Shown here one piece after another: positions 1 to 5,288 of a stretch of DNA of 5,651 bases (positions within the stretch are counted from its first letter, which is position 1; the number at the start of each line of letters is the position of its first letter). The stretch covers positions 1 to 5,651 of the forward strand of contig DAHVAI010000499.1 of assembly GCA_027314685.1 (NCBI GenBank), in the 5' to 3' direction. This DNA is from Nitrososphaerota archaeon (GTDB taxonomy: Archaea > Thermoproteota > Nitrososphaeria > Nitrososphaerales > CADDZS01). Both the position numbers and the translations under genes were made by a program. The notes under the pieces are model-generated. The model was not told the origin of the DNA and made no database searches. It saw only the letters and a list, made by a program, of their open reading frames with translations.

Positions 1-110
1 TCACCCTCAATATCCACCTTGTAGACAAGTCCCAGATCCACTATGTTGATAGGTATCTCAGGGTCGTAGCATTCTCGAAGTACTTCGAGTACCTCTTCTT
101 TGTTTGTCAT
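1..110 (-). CDS. DUF59/MIP18-family Fe-S cluster assembly protein (SufT/PaaD-like), N-terminal part
   Basis: The first 36 codons of a gene that runs off the left edge. The translation starts MTNKEEVLEVLRECYDPEIP and continues with INIVDLGLVY, the conserved DPEIP...DLG(L/I)VY signature of the DUF59/MIP18 family (residues 16-30). Family members such as SufT, PaaD and eukaryotic MIP18 are about 100 residues long and help assemble or insert cytosolic Fe-S clusters. The ATG is preceded by GGTGA (118-122 on the complementary strand), a good archaeal ribosome site, and an in-frame TAA lies a few codons upstream, so the start is secure. The gene lies outside the 5.1-kb insertion and diverges from the secreted-protein gene at the right edge, so the two were probably neighbours before insertion. 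The family is clear; the exact subtype cannot be settled from the N-terminus. Confidence 0.88.
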   Translation of the reverse strand, partial: MTNKEEVLEVLRECYDPEIPINIVDLGLVYKVDIEG

Positions 111-131
111 TCGCCATTCACCTTCAACTTA

Positions 132-153
132 ACTATTTTAATGCAATTTAATA
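132..153 (-). promoter_or_regulatory. A/T-rich promoter region of the DUF59 gene
   Basis: Read on the minus strand, this segment contains TTATTAAATT and TTAAAATAG, about 25-40 bp upstream of the ATG at 110. It is the only TATA-like sequence between this gene and the insertion. The insertion lies about 70 bp further upstream and leaves it intact. Position and composition are the only evidence. Confidence 0.4.
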
Positions 154-223
154 AGCCTTGCTGTAGTTGGTGCAGCTAAGAAAGCGGCCCTCTCACTCAG
201 TCCTGCCCCCCGTAAAGGATGCA

Positions 224-231
224 CATTTCTG
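224..231. repeat. Target-site duplication, left copy (CATTTCTG)
   Basis: CATTTCTG directly precedes the left inverted repeat and recurs at 5364-5371 directly after the right one. Eight bases is the duplication length typical of several IS families, including IS6, IS1595 and many IS1/IS256 members. The boundary has a one-base ambiguity: taking the repeat to begin GGG at 231 gives a 6-bp duplication (ATTTCT). Confidence 0.85.
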
Positions 232-258
232 GGTTCTGTTAAGTTGACGGTTGGCTGG
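232..258 (+). repeat. Left terminal inverted repeat
   Basis: It starts GGTTCTGTTAAGTTGACGG and is the exact reverse complement of 5342-5363 over 22 bases. It then continues with GCTGG against ATTGG at the other end, giving 25/27 identity. Such a long, near-perfect repeat next to a target duplication marks a transposase recognition end. Confidence 0.9.
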
Positions 259-345
259 ACAGGTTGTTAAGGGTCGGTTGGCATTTGCCTATCTGGTGGT
301 CGACTCTCTGGCACGTCAGTTTGTGCTTTCGGTTGATCGGTTGAT
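248..345 (+). repeat. Left subterminal CGGTTG motif cluster
   Basis: Four octamers share CGGTTG: CGGTTGGC at 248-255 and 275-282, and a tandem pair CGGTTGAT at 330-337 and 338-345. The first overlaps the terminal repeat. The same motif, inverted, occurs at the right end. Iterated subterminal motifs are typical transposase or host-factor binding sites; that role is inferred. Confidence 0.5.
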
Positions 346-465
346 AAGTTTAAGACGAGATGGATGAATTGCGTCTTCATGACTGGATGGAAAGTCCGTG
401 CGGTTCTGGTATTCTCTCTATTGCAGGTACTACCATGGACTTCCTTCAAGAGGAATGTGATTTGA
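259..465. other. Gene-free left end of the element
   Basis: About 200 bp between the left repeat and the first cargo gene. It holds the inner CGGTTG motifs and a weak TATA-like AGTTTAAG near 347-354 that could serve the gene starting at 466. A minus-strand open frame of 60 codons (267-449) looks non-coding: it is proline- and charge-rich with no recognisable domain. No RNA gene or strong hairpin was seen. Confidence 0.5.
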
Positions 466-1026
466 TTGGCTATTGATTATACTCTTCTGACAGTTATTGT
501 CCCATTTGTAGTCGGTCTTCCTACTTCACTTTGGGCCACAAATGAAATCTTCGCCAGATTTATAGATGAAAGACGTGATTCCATCACGAAAGGCAAAGAG
601 AATATATCGGTTTTTGTGAATAATCAAGTAGCGACATTGCAAGTAGCACTGAGAGAAGCACACAACCTGATTGAAGGGTGGAAGACACATCAGGACGACT
701 GGTACTCCAATAAGGACTTACAGGATAACTTGGATAAGATTATAGGTGGCATCGAAACCCTTGATGATATTGAGGATATTGGCGACGCATGCATATCATT
801 GCTTAAACGGATGAGAAAGGAATTTTTACTGGGTGTATTGGCAATCTGGACTGTGATCACTATCGATATTCTTGTCGAGATAGCAACGCCTGTCGATACC
901 CTGCCGTTGTTCTTCATTGAGCTTTTGGTTGCAGTCGTCCTCTTGCCTCCTAGAAAAGAAATGATTGACAAGTACAGGCAAAAAGTCAAGATGCTTGAGA
1001 AAAATAAGCTTATTAAAGAAGTCTAA
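466..1026 (+). CDS. Membrane protein of unknown function with three hydrophobic segments
   Basis: A 186-residue protein I do not recognise. Hydrophobic segments lie at about 6-26, 119-140 and 145-162. The middle region (about 28-115) is charged and mostly helical, and the C-terminal tail (163-186) is lysine-rich and probably cytoplasmic. The layout is one N-terminal TM, a soluble helical domain, then a TM hairpin. The start is TTG: an in-frame TGA immediately precedes it and no methionine codon is usefully placed before residue 115, so TTG is the only credible choice; an AGGA lies 11 bp upstream. It is AT-rich compared with the operon to the right, and converges with the 70-aa membrane gene with only 8 bp between stop codons. 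TM hairpins occur in many defence effectors, but nothing specific here supports that role. Confidence 0.72.
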   Translation: MAIDYTLLTVIVPFVVGLPTSLWATNEIFARFIDERRDSITKGKENISVFVNNQVATLQVALREAHNLIEGWKTHQDDWYSNKDLQDNLDKIIGGIETLDDIEDIGDACISLLKRMRKEFLLGVLAIWTVITIDILVEIATPVDTLPLFFIELLVAVVLLPPRKEMIDKYRQKVKMLEKNKLIKEV

Positions 1027-1034
1027 AAATGTTT

Positions 1035-1247
1035 CTAGCTGTCGTGAATGGATAGAACCATCCCAACAGCGACACCAACTGCGCCACCAGCCAGCATTCC
1101 CAGCGGGCCGCCTAAATAACCTATACCCACACCAATTGAAGCACTTGTACCAAGTTTTACTGAATCGATGAATTTACGATGTTCTCTGTATTCTTCTTTT
1201 ACCTTACGGGAAGCGGGTGGATGACTTATCGTCTTATCGTTCCACAA
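1035..1247 (-). CDS. Small glycine-zipper membrane protein
   Basis: A 70-residue protein with a charged N-terminal half (residues 12-28 rich in K, R and E) and a glycine-rich hydrophobic segment, about 33-66, with glycines at 33, 39, 41, 43, 46, 47, 50, 54, 55, 58 and 62. This spacing is typical of glycine-zipper helices that pack or oligomerise in membranes. The start is TTG, directly after an in-frame TAG. GTGGTG lies 6 bp upstream (1254-1259, complementary strand), and a TATA-like box TTTAATATAAG at 1301-1311 fits a short leader. These signals favour a real gene despite its size. The function is unknown. Its opposite orientation to, and near contact with, the 186-aa membrane gene suggests they may be linked, but that is inference. 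Confidence 0.58.
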   Translation of the reverse strand: MWNDKTISHPPASRKVKEEYREHRKFIDSVKLGTSASIGVGIGYLGGPLGMLAGGAVGVAVGMVLSIHDS

Positions 1248-1300
1248 CTATAACACCACTAACTGTGTAATTGTCTCTGTTGATATTAACGTTTAGCAAA

Positions 1301-1311
1301 CTTATATTAAA
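1301..1311 (-). promoter_or_regulatory. TATA-like box for the 70-aa membrane gene
   Basis: The minus strand reads TTTAATATAAG. Transcription about 25 bp downstream would start near 1275 and give a leader of roughly 28 nt containing the GTGGTG ribosome site before the TTG at 1247. Confidence 0.5.
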
Positions 1312-1421
1312 CAATTTGTTTCAAAAATCGGTCGTGACTGGTCCGGCCCCATTGAAAACAGAATCCCCCTAGGAGATAAATTATCATAAGAATGAGTTAA
1401 AGGTGATAGGACGAACTGCGA

Positions 1422-1751
1422 ATGGAATCAACCAGGAAGCAGAAGAAGGAGGTTGCAGCTGTGTACAGGCAATGGACTCCTGAACAGAAGTTCTCAATCA
1501 TCATGGAATACTACAACGACAAACTGCCAGTATCCGACCAGTGCAGGAAGCACAGGCTCTCTCCACAACTGTTCTCAAAGTGGAGAGACGAGTTCATAGA
1601 GAACGGCAAGAACGTCTTCGTGAAGCAGGAGAACCCCGACTCACTCCTGCTCAAGGAGATAGATGACTACAAGCGACTTGTGGCAGAGCTCACACTTGCA
1701 AACGAGGAATTGAAAAAAATACGACTGCTGAAGAGAGGCGGGAGGCGGTGA
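1422..1751 (+). CDS. IS3-type transposase OrfA (HTH_Tnp_1 helix-turn-helix)
   Basis: A 109-residue protein with the OrfA layout. A helix-turn-helix spans about 17-60 (WTPEQKFSIIMEYY, then VSDQCRKHRLSPQLFSKW). A leucine-rich coiled coil follows at about 75-99 with L76, L86, L90 and L97, which in IS3 OrfA proteins mediates dimerisation. OrfA binds the IS ends; the catalytic DDE domain comes from the OrfAB fusion. A run of seven A at 1713-1719 precedes the stop and could allow the family's -1 frameshift into orfB. GGTGAT at 1402-1407 is the nearest ribosome site, but 14 bp from the ATG is long. Without orfB this protein cannot transpose DNA itself, and its IS family does not match the ends of the large element. 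Confidence 0.78.
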   Translation: MESTRKQKKEVAAVYRQWTPEQKFSIIMEYYNDKLPVSDQCRKHRLSPQLFSKWRDEFIENGKNVFVKQENPDSLLLKEIDDYKRLVAELTLANEELKKIRLLKRGGRR

Positions 1752-1834
1752 GGAACCTAGTGAAGTCCATGTCAGTTCGTTCTCGACCGATTCGACAATC
1801 AGTCCAAAGAAAGCGAGTCCAGGAACTTCTGTGA
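1718..1834 (+). pseudogene. Remnant of IS3-type orfB (5' end only)
   Basis: A -1 shift at the A7 run opens a frame reading NTTAEERREAVRNLVKSM and then SVRSRP before a TGA at 1832-1834. The AVRNLVKSMSVR stretch fits the start of an IS3 OrfB, where a helix-turn-helix precedes the integrase core. Similarity fades after SVR (about 1782), and the DDE core is absent. The sequence from there to about 1860 is of unknown origin and may be a deletion scar. Confidence 0.5.
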
Positions 1835-1860
1835 CAATGCCAGAGGAGGAAGAAGTCGGG

Positions 1861-2784
1861 CTAGCATGGTGGAGTTGTTCTATTGGAATTAGTCAGACCA
1901 GTGCGCTCAGCAAGCCGAATTGCATGCCCCTTGCACCGTTCCTGAAGTAATGGAATCGACGCATTAGATATCAGGAGTTCTCTCCCTCTTTTCGGGGACT
2001 TGACACTATAATCAAGTGAAACTTCACTCATGTTGGCAGTGCTATATAGCTGCCTTATGTGAGGTTCGTCAGCGTAGCTCACCAACCATGGAGTGTCCAT
2101 TGAAAGCAACGCAGTAGCCAGTTCTGAGTGTTGATGTTCCGAGAAGAAATATCTGTACAGCTTGTCTCCAGCATCGAAGTAGGGCGGATCCACATAGTAG
2201 AAAGCACCAGCGTCAACGTCCTGTCTGCACTTCTTTGTTAGTTCTTGGAGCCCATCTGAAAGACGCACTTCAGTCTGCGAGGCAAAGCGACTCATTCTAT
2301 AAACCTGGTCTATGATGCGAGCGCGGTTGAATCTGCAATCTATGCTGTAACTCGAACTTTGAGTAGCACCCCCTATCGGCCCGGCACCAATAATGCCAGA
2401 GAAATTTGTCCTATTGAAGAAGACGCAGGCAGTAGCGAGGTCCAGCACGGAGTAATTCTGAGAGTTCTTCGCTTCGCGGAACTTCTGGAATTCATGCCAT
2501 GTCCGAAGTGAGATGTCGATTTTGTCGATTTTACCGCAGAGGTCATCTGGTGAATCAAGGGCGGCAGCTAAGAACGAATACACCAAAGGGTCGATTTCAA
2601 TAAGAATCGCCTTCTTCACCACTCTTCGTGCCAGAAGCTCAAATGAAACAATCCCGCTGCCCGCAAATGGCTCGCAGATTGTGCCAGAGTATAAGGCGTT
2701 CAGATTGACGAATGCTTCTAGGTGATCGGTGAGTGATGACTTGCTTCCAGGGTACCTAAGCGGACTTTGAATCAGATTGGACAA
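1861..2784 (-). CDS. D12-class (Dam-like) DNA adenine N6-methyltransferase
   Basis: A 307-residue enzyme that transfers a methyl group from S-adenosylmethionine to adenine in DNA. The family signature is in order: RYPGSK (10-15), the AdoMet-binding motif EPFAGSG (38-44), LIEIDP (61-66), FFNRTNFSG (122-130), the catalytic DPPY (199-202) and the late RGRELLISN block (266-274). All key residues are present and the length is normal for Dam/M.DpnII-type enzymes, so it should be active. The start is TTG: GAGGGA lies 6 bp upstream, and an in-frame TAA upstream with no start codon between leaves no alternative. It is the last gene of the minus-strand operon, 68 bp after the ParB-like gene. The last ~25 residues look non-conserved and may have been altered by the adjoining IS deletion. 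Specificity (GATC or other) cannot be read by eye. Confidence 0.93.
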   Translation of the reverse strand: MSNLIQSPLRYPGSKSSLTDHLEAFVNLNALYSGTICEPFAGSGIVSFELLARRVVKKAILIEIDPLVYSFLAAALDSPDDLCGKIDKIDISLRTWHEFQKFREAKNSQNYSVLDLATACVFFNRTNFSGIIGAGPIGGATQSSSYSIDCRFNRARIIDQVYRMSRFASQTEVRLSDGLQELTKKCRQDVDAGAFYYVDPPYFDAGDKLYRYFFSEHQHSELATALLSMDTPWLVSYADEPHIRQLYSTANMSEVSLDYSVKSPKRGRELLISNASIPLLQERCKGHAIRLAERTGLTNSNRTTPPC

Positions 2785-2790
2785 AGCGCA

Positions 2791-2796
2791 TCCCTC
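2791..2796 (-). promoter_or_regulatory. Ribosome binding site deciding the methyltransferase TTG start
   Basis: GAGGGA on the minus strand, 6 bp before the TTG. A nearby ATG (GGATGCGC) is out of frame, so this site supports the TTG. Confidence 0.6.
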
Positions 2797-2852
2797 GTTG
2801 ATTTATTACACATCTCGGCCAAAAACCTGTCGATGATATTACCGGAGGCAGG

Positions 2853-4223
2853 TCATACGTTCTCGTCAGCGAGTATCCTTTTGACTACAGTCCTAAAGAT
2901 ATCGGCATAGTACTTCAACGCCTCGGGGTTCGCATGTAGCCAGTTGCCATGAACTACTAAGTTCATGTAATCCTTCGGGGCAGCCGTCATCGTCTGGAAT
3001 ACAGTTAGGATGCTCTTGTCCTCGAACACTTTATTGGCAGCTCCTCGGCAGTACTTGAGTATGTTATTCAGCTTCACTTGAGGACCATATTTCTTGACGA
3101 ACGCATCGTAGACTCCCTTCTTCCTCATCTGGTAGACGAATGTCTTCTCGAGCAAAGTCCTGAACAGCATGGTGGCGGCTATTGGAAACTTCCTGAAATT
3201 GATGTTACGTATTTCGCCTGTGATGCTTGAGAGATGATCGTCTGGAACGTAACATTTTAGGGTCTCAAAGAACACATCTTTCTTCGTCTCCCTCTTTTCA
3301 GGCTGAGGTCGACATTCCTCTTCTACCTCTTGGAACTTTGATATGACGGCCCTAGTTTTCTCCTTCACTTCAGTTATAGGCGTCCTTGTGTCAAACGCAG
3401 GATCCCTCCTCAACTCTTTGTTGACAAGGAAGCCGCGAGCGAGGAAGGCTAGACCCGCATCAAACGCCTTCTTATGGAGTTCAGTCTTGGGCTCAAGCGT
3501 TTTACTGTCAAAGCTAAGTGAGAGGGTTTCAGCACCGTCTCTTGATTTCATGAATCTTGTGAACTTCGTGATTCCTACTCTGTTGTCCTTCATCATGTCG
3601 ATTTCATCGGACTTAAGTCCCTTGCACTGGAGGGCTCTCAAGTAGAGTTTGTAATCCTTGATGTCCCTCTCGATTTTGTACATGTCCTGTCCGAATTCCT
3701 TCGATATCGTAGCTATATCTGCACCCCCGTTGAAACGCCTATATGCCCTCCTCATTTGAGCGAGCCTACTCCACTTCTTGATGCCGTAGTCGGAATGACG
3801 GGATGTTATGATCGGCTCTGCGCTCAGTCTCGTTGGCGATACGTATGCCTTAATTGAACTCAAGCGCCCAGGTAGCTCAGAGGACCCATTTACGCTCGGA
3901 AAGTTTCCCCGGTGCTCCTGAGGCACCAGGGATGGTTTCATAAGAAGCTGTACCGCGCATACTCTCCTATTGCCTTCAAGGACAATCATCTGTTTGTCCT
4001 TCCTACAAAGAATTATCTTCTCACCTTCGAGCAGACCGTTCATGGCCACTATACTTTTTGCGAGACCAGTCACATCTTCCTCTTCTAACAAAGTCTTCCT
4101 TATCTCTTCTTGACTCGTGTCCGGCGGAAGATCCAGACGAGAGTTCTGGAGATCTAGCGTTAGCGAGAACGGGTCGACCTCTATCTCTTCCCAACTTTTC
4201 TCCGGTTCTATCTGTTTCTCCAA
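2853..4223 (-). CDS. ParB/Srx-fold DNA-binding protein with HTH and C-terminal helical domain
   Basis: A 456-residue protein in three parts. Residues 14-94 form a ParB/sulfiredoxin-like domain, with NSRL (27-30), a helix LAKSIVAMNGLLEG and the core VLEGNRRVCAVQLL (81-94), equivalent to the E-G-x-R-R box of ParB-type proteins. Residues 141-194 (RHSDYGIKKWSRLAQMRRAY, then IATISKEFGQDMYKIERDIK) look like the helix-turn-helix that follows in this group. After a charged linker (about 295-317), residues 318-452 form a helical domain with MLFRTLLEKTF and NLVVHGNWLH, reminiscent of HEPN/DUF4145-type domains, but without a clear RxxxxH. ParB-fold proteins bind DNA and can be CTPases or nucleases; which applies here is unknown. 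The TTG start is fixed by AGGAGG 8 bp upstream and an in-frame stop. Adjacency to the methyltransferase suggests a modification or defence role. Confidence 0.8.
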   Translation of the reverse strand: MEKQIEPEKSWEEIEVDPFSLTLDLQNSRLDLPPDTSQEEIRKTLLEEEDVTGLAKSIVAMNGLLEGEKIILCRKDKQMIVLEGNRRVCAVQLLMKPSLVPQEHRGNFPSVNGSSELPGRLSSIKAYVSPTRLSAEPIITSRHSDYGIKKWSRLAQMRRAYRRFNGGADIATISKEFGQDMYKIERDIKDYKLYLRALQCKGLKSDEIDMMKDNRVGITKFTRFMKSRDGAETLSLSFDSKTLEPKTELHKKAFDAGLAFLARGFLVNKELRRDPAFDTRTPITEVKEKTRAVISKFQEVEEECRPQPEKRETKKDVFFETLKCYVPDDHLSSITGEIRNINFRKFPIAATMLFRTLLEKTFVYQMRKKGVYDAFVKKYGPQVKLNNILKYCRGAANKVFEDKSILTVFQTMTAAPKDYMNLVVHGNWLHANPEALKYYADIFRTVVKRILADENV

Positions 4224-4231
4224 TTCGATTT

Positions 4232-4237
4232 CCTCCT
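4232..4237 (-). promoter_or_regulatory. Strong ribosome binding site of the ParB-like gene
   Basis: AGGAGG, 8 bp before the TTG at 4223. It begins within the TGA stop of the upstream two-TM gene, so translation of the two genes is probably coupled. Confidence 0.75.
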
Positions 4238-4506
4238 CATGGTTTCAATGATTTTATCTCATTGCTGAGTGCTTCTAGCTTTTTCTCGATAGATTGCAAC
4301 CTTTCCATCACACGCTGGTCCGGGATCCTTTCCCTGACTATGAAGGACCCTACGGCTATGGCTGTCCCGAGTCCGAAGAAGGTCAATCCATCCGTGAGAG
4401 ACTGAGTCTGCGTGAGCGGGAGCAATGCAACTCCTGCTAGCATAAGAGACAGCCCAGCAGCAAACAGTAACGATGAAGCAGTGCTGACGATGATTGGACG
4501 CTTCAC
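4237..4506 (-). CDS. Small two-TM protein with C-terminal coiled coil
   Basis: An 89-residue membrane protein with no recognised family. Hydrophobic helices lie at about 8-30 and 40-58, joined by a short polar loop (TQTQSLTDG). They are followed by the basic VRER and a helical, heptad-like tail (RVMERLQSIEKKLEALSNEI, about 65-84) that should project into the cytoplasm and could bind a partner. The GTG start overlaps the TGA stop of the wHTH gene by 4 bp (GTGA), a classic coupled junction, and the stop lies 13 bp before the ParB-like start. The three genes are therefore surely one operon. The coiled coil could tether operon products to the membrane, or the protein could be a membrane effector; neither is shown by the sequence. 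Confidence 0.75.
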   Translation of the reverse strand: MKRPIIVSTASSLLFAAGLSLMLAGVALLPLTQTQSLTDGLTFFGLGTAIAVGSFIVRERIPDQRVMERLQSIEKKLEALSNEIKSLKP

Positions 4507-4781
4507 CCCTTCAGCACCTCCTCAATCTTCTTGAGCAGCTCGGCGACCTTCTTGCCCTTGGGGGTGAGGGAAATCATGTTCTTTGGTGGATAGGAGGAGT
4601 TGTCGACGCGAGAAGAGATGAGCCCTAGTTCCCGAGCTTTATCGAGGGACCTGTACCCTTGATTTGTACCAATATCAGCTTCTTCCCATATCTTTGAAAG
4701 AATATACTCGCCTTTGTCCGAAAGGAAAACTACCATCCTGATTAGGCCGGACTGTCGCTCAAATACCTGAATTCGTAGCAC
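4503..4781 (-). CDS. Small winged-helix DNA-binding protein, likely operon regulator
   Basis: A 92-residue protein read as an archaeal winged helix. Residues 22-56 give the helix-turn-helix (DKGEYILSKIWEEADIGTNQ then YRSLDKARELGLISS). A short wing includes residues 57-72 (ending PKNMISLT), and a closing helix GKKVAELLKKIEEVL spans 76-90. The ISLTPKGKKVAELL ending is common in archaeal wHTH proteins. GTG is taken as the start because a weak AGGGA lies 4 bp upstream; an internal ATG at residue 16 is possible and would keep the whole domain. It is first in the operon, directly downstream of a divergent promoter region, the usual position for an autoregulator. A role as sequence-specific repressor is inference. 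Confidence 0.78.
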   Translation of the reverse strand: MLRIQVFERQSGLIRMVVFLSDKGEYILSKIWEEADIGTNQGYRSLDKARELGLISSRVDNSSYPPKNMISLTPKGKKVAELLKKIEEVLKG

Positions 4782-4810
4782 TTTCCCTGAAATGCCGTCT
4801 TTAGTTATGA

Positions 4811-4850
4811 GATATATTATCTGTTTCTAGCAACAATAGATATATATGGC
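4811..4850. promoter_or_regulatory. Divergent promoter region with paired TATA-like boxes
   Basis: The 64-bp gap between the wHTH start (4781, minus) and the broken small gene (4846, plus) has two boxes. GATATATTATC at 4811-4821 is nearly palindromic, and about 30 bp before the ATG at 4846 it suits a leaderless plus-strand transcript. ATATATATC on the minus strand near 4838-4846 would give the operon a leader of about 35-40 nt. The wHTH product could act here. Confidence 0.5.
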
Positions 4851-5151
4851 AATGAGTAATATACCTCGTTTGCAAAGTGGAAACATGATGAAGAGGTATC
4901 TACTTTCGCTTTCCCCAGAACTTTCAGAATGGCTCGACAGTCGCGGGGAATACAGACCATAAGGCATGTTTGAAAAATCTGTTTCTGAGGCCAAGAAGAA
5001 TGAAGAAGAGCTGGTCCGCCTCCTGAAGTCCGAGGTTCCGTTCCTCAGGAGGCTCACTGATGTCGTTTCAGTGCGTCCTATGCGGCGGCAGGATTGCGGG
5101 GTCGATATCTCACTTCCTCGCTTTGGACTTTTCGAGTTCCCTCCTCAGTAA
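4846..5151 (+). pseudogene. Small DNA-binding-type protein gene interrupted by an in-frame TAA
   Basis: A single frame reads MKRYLLSLSPELSEWLDSRG from residue 15, then EYRP, then TAA (4960-4962), then continues without shift as GMFEKSVSEAKKNEEELVRL. The first part, a strand-like start followed by LSPELSEWLDSRGEYRP, resembles archaeal ribbon-helix-helix proteins, and the sequence after the stop reads as the natural continuation of its helix. One base change (for example TCA to TAA) explains the stop. Alternatives are two separate short genes (4846-4962 and 4966-5151), the second with its own ATG 3 bp after the stop. The last ~14 codons overlap the opposite-strand RHH gene and are probably not original coding sequence. 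Probable leaderless start at 4846 or 4852. The family call is tentative. Confidence 0.55.
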
Positions 5152-5265
5152 CTCGTTGACAAATTCGGAAACTGACCGATATCCCATCTCGGCGTGATCC
5201 TTGAGGAACTGCTCAATCTTCTAGAAGAATGGTTTGGGAATTCTTGCGGATGAATATCCTGGCAT
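5110..5265 (-). pseudogene. Ribbon-helix-helix (CopG/Arc-type) protein gene with in-frame TAG
   Basis: Fifty-one codons read MPGYSSARIPKPFF, TAG (5221-5223), then KIEQFLKDHAEMGYRSVSEF and VNELLRRELEKSKARK before TGA. This matches small archaeal RHH regulators or antitoxins: a DNA-contacting strand (YSSARIP), helix A (FFxKIEQFLKDH), a GYRSVSEFV turn and helix B. The only fault is the amber at codon 15, where a glutamate is likely (GAG to TAG, one change). Without suppression the product would be 14 residues, and no later start could restore the strand, so I call it a pseudogene. Upstream, TTTTTTAG about 24-31 bp before the ATG could be a TATA box for leaderless transcription. It lies next to the right end of the element; its toxin partner, if any, is not visible. 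Confidence 0.72.
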
Positions 5266-5288
5266 ACATGCAACATCCAAGTTAAATG

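Larger units (their letters stand above)
1335..1834 (+). mobile_element. Truncated IS3-family insertion sequence
   Basis: It contains an intact orfA (1422-1751) and the first codons of an orfB in the -1 frame (1718-1834). The upstream sequence TGACTGGTCCGGCCCCATTG at 1335-1354 has the TG(A) start and GGCCCC block common at IS3-family ends and is the likely left terminus. No reverse-complement partner occurs downstream, and orfB is lost within its first helix-turn-helix region, so the right part was deleted. The right limit is approximate. This is an insertion nested in the larger cassette. Confidence 0.6.

Noticed and set aside
124..133. TCAACTTAAC near the DUF59 start, matching 10 bases inside the terminal repeat
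   Set aside because: Only ten A/T-rich bases and no further similarity; chance is likely.
267..449. Minus-strand open frame of 60 codons with an ATG, divergent from the gene at 466
   Set aside because: Composition is unlike a folded protein (proline, threonine, charged), no domain is visible, it has no convincing ribosome site, and it overlaps the subterminal motif array.
690..989. 99-codon minus-strand open frame within the 186-aa membrane gene
   Set aside because: Fully antisense to a better-supported gene, no recognisable domain and no ribosome site; a shadow.
1422..1751. IS3-type OrfA as the transposase that moves the 5.1-kb element
   Set aside because: OrfA alone lacks the DDE domain; IS3 ends begin TG and make 3-5-bp duplications, unlike the GG ends and 8-bp duplication of the large element.
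2785..2852. Terminator between the ParB-like and methyltransferase genes
   Set aside because: Only a T5 run without a clear hairpin in the 68-bp gap; not enough to split the operon.
3343..3645. Plus-strand frames at 3343-3645 and 4058-4405 (also 2513-2725)
   Set aside because: All are antisense to the ParB-like, two-TM or methyltransferase genes, with serine/leucine-rich shadow composition.
4827..5057. 76-codon minus-strand frame across the divergent promoter region
   Set aside because: Serine-rich antisense shadow of the broken plus-strand gene, running through the TATA-like boxes.
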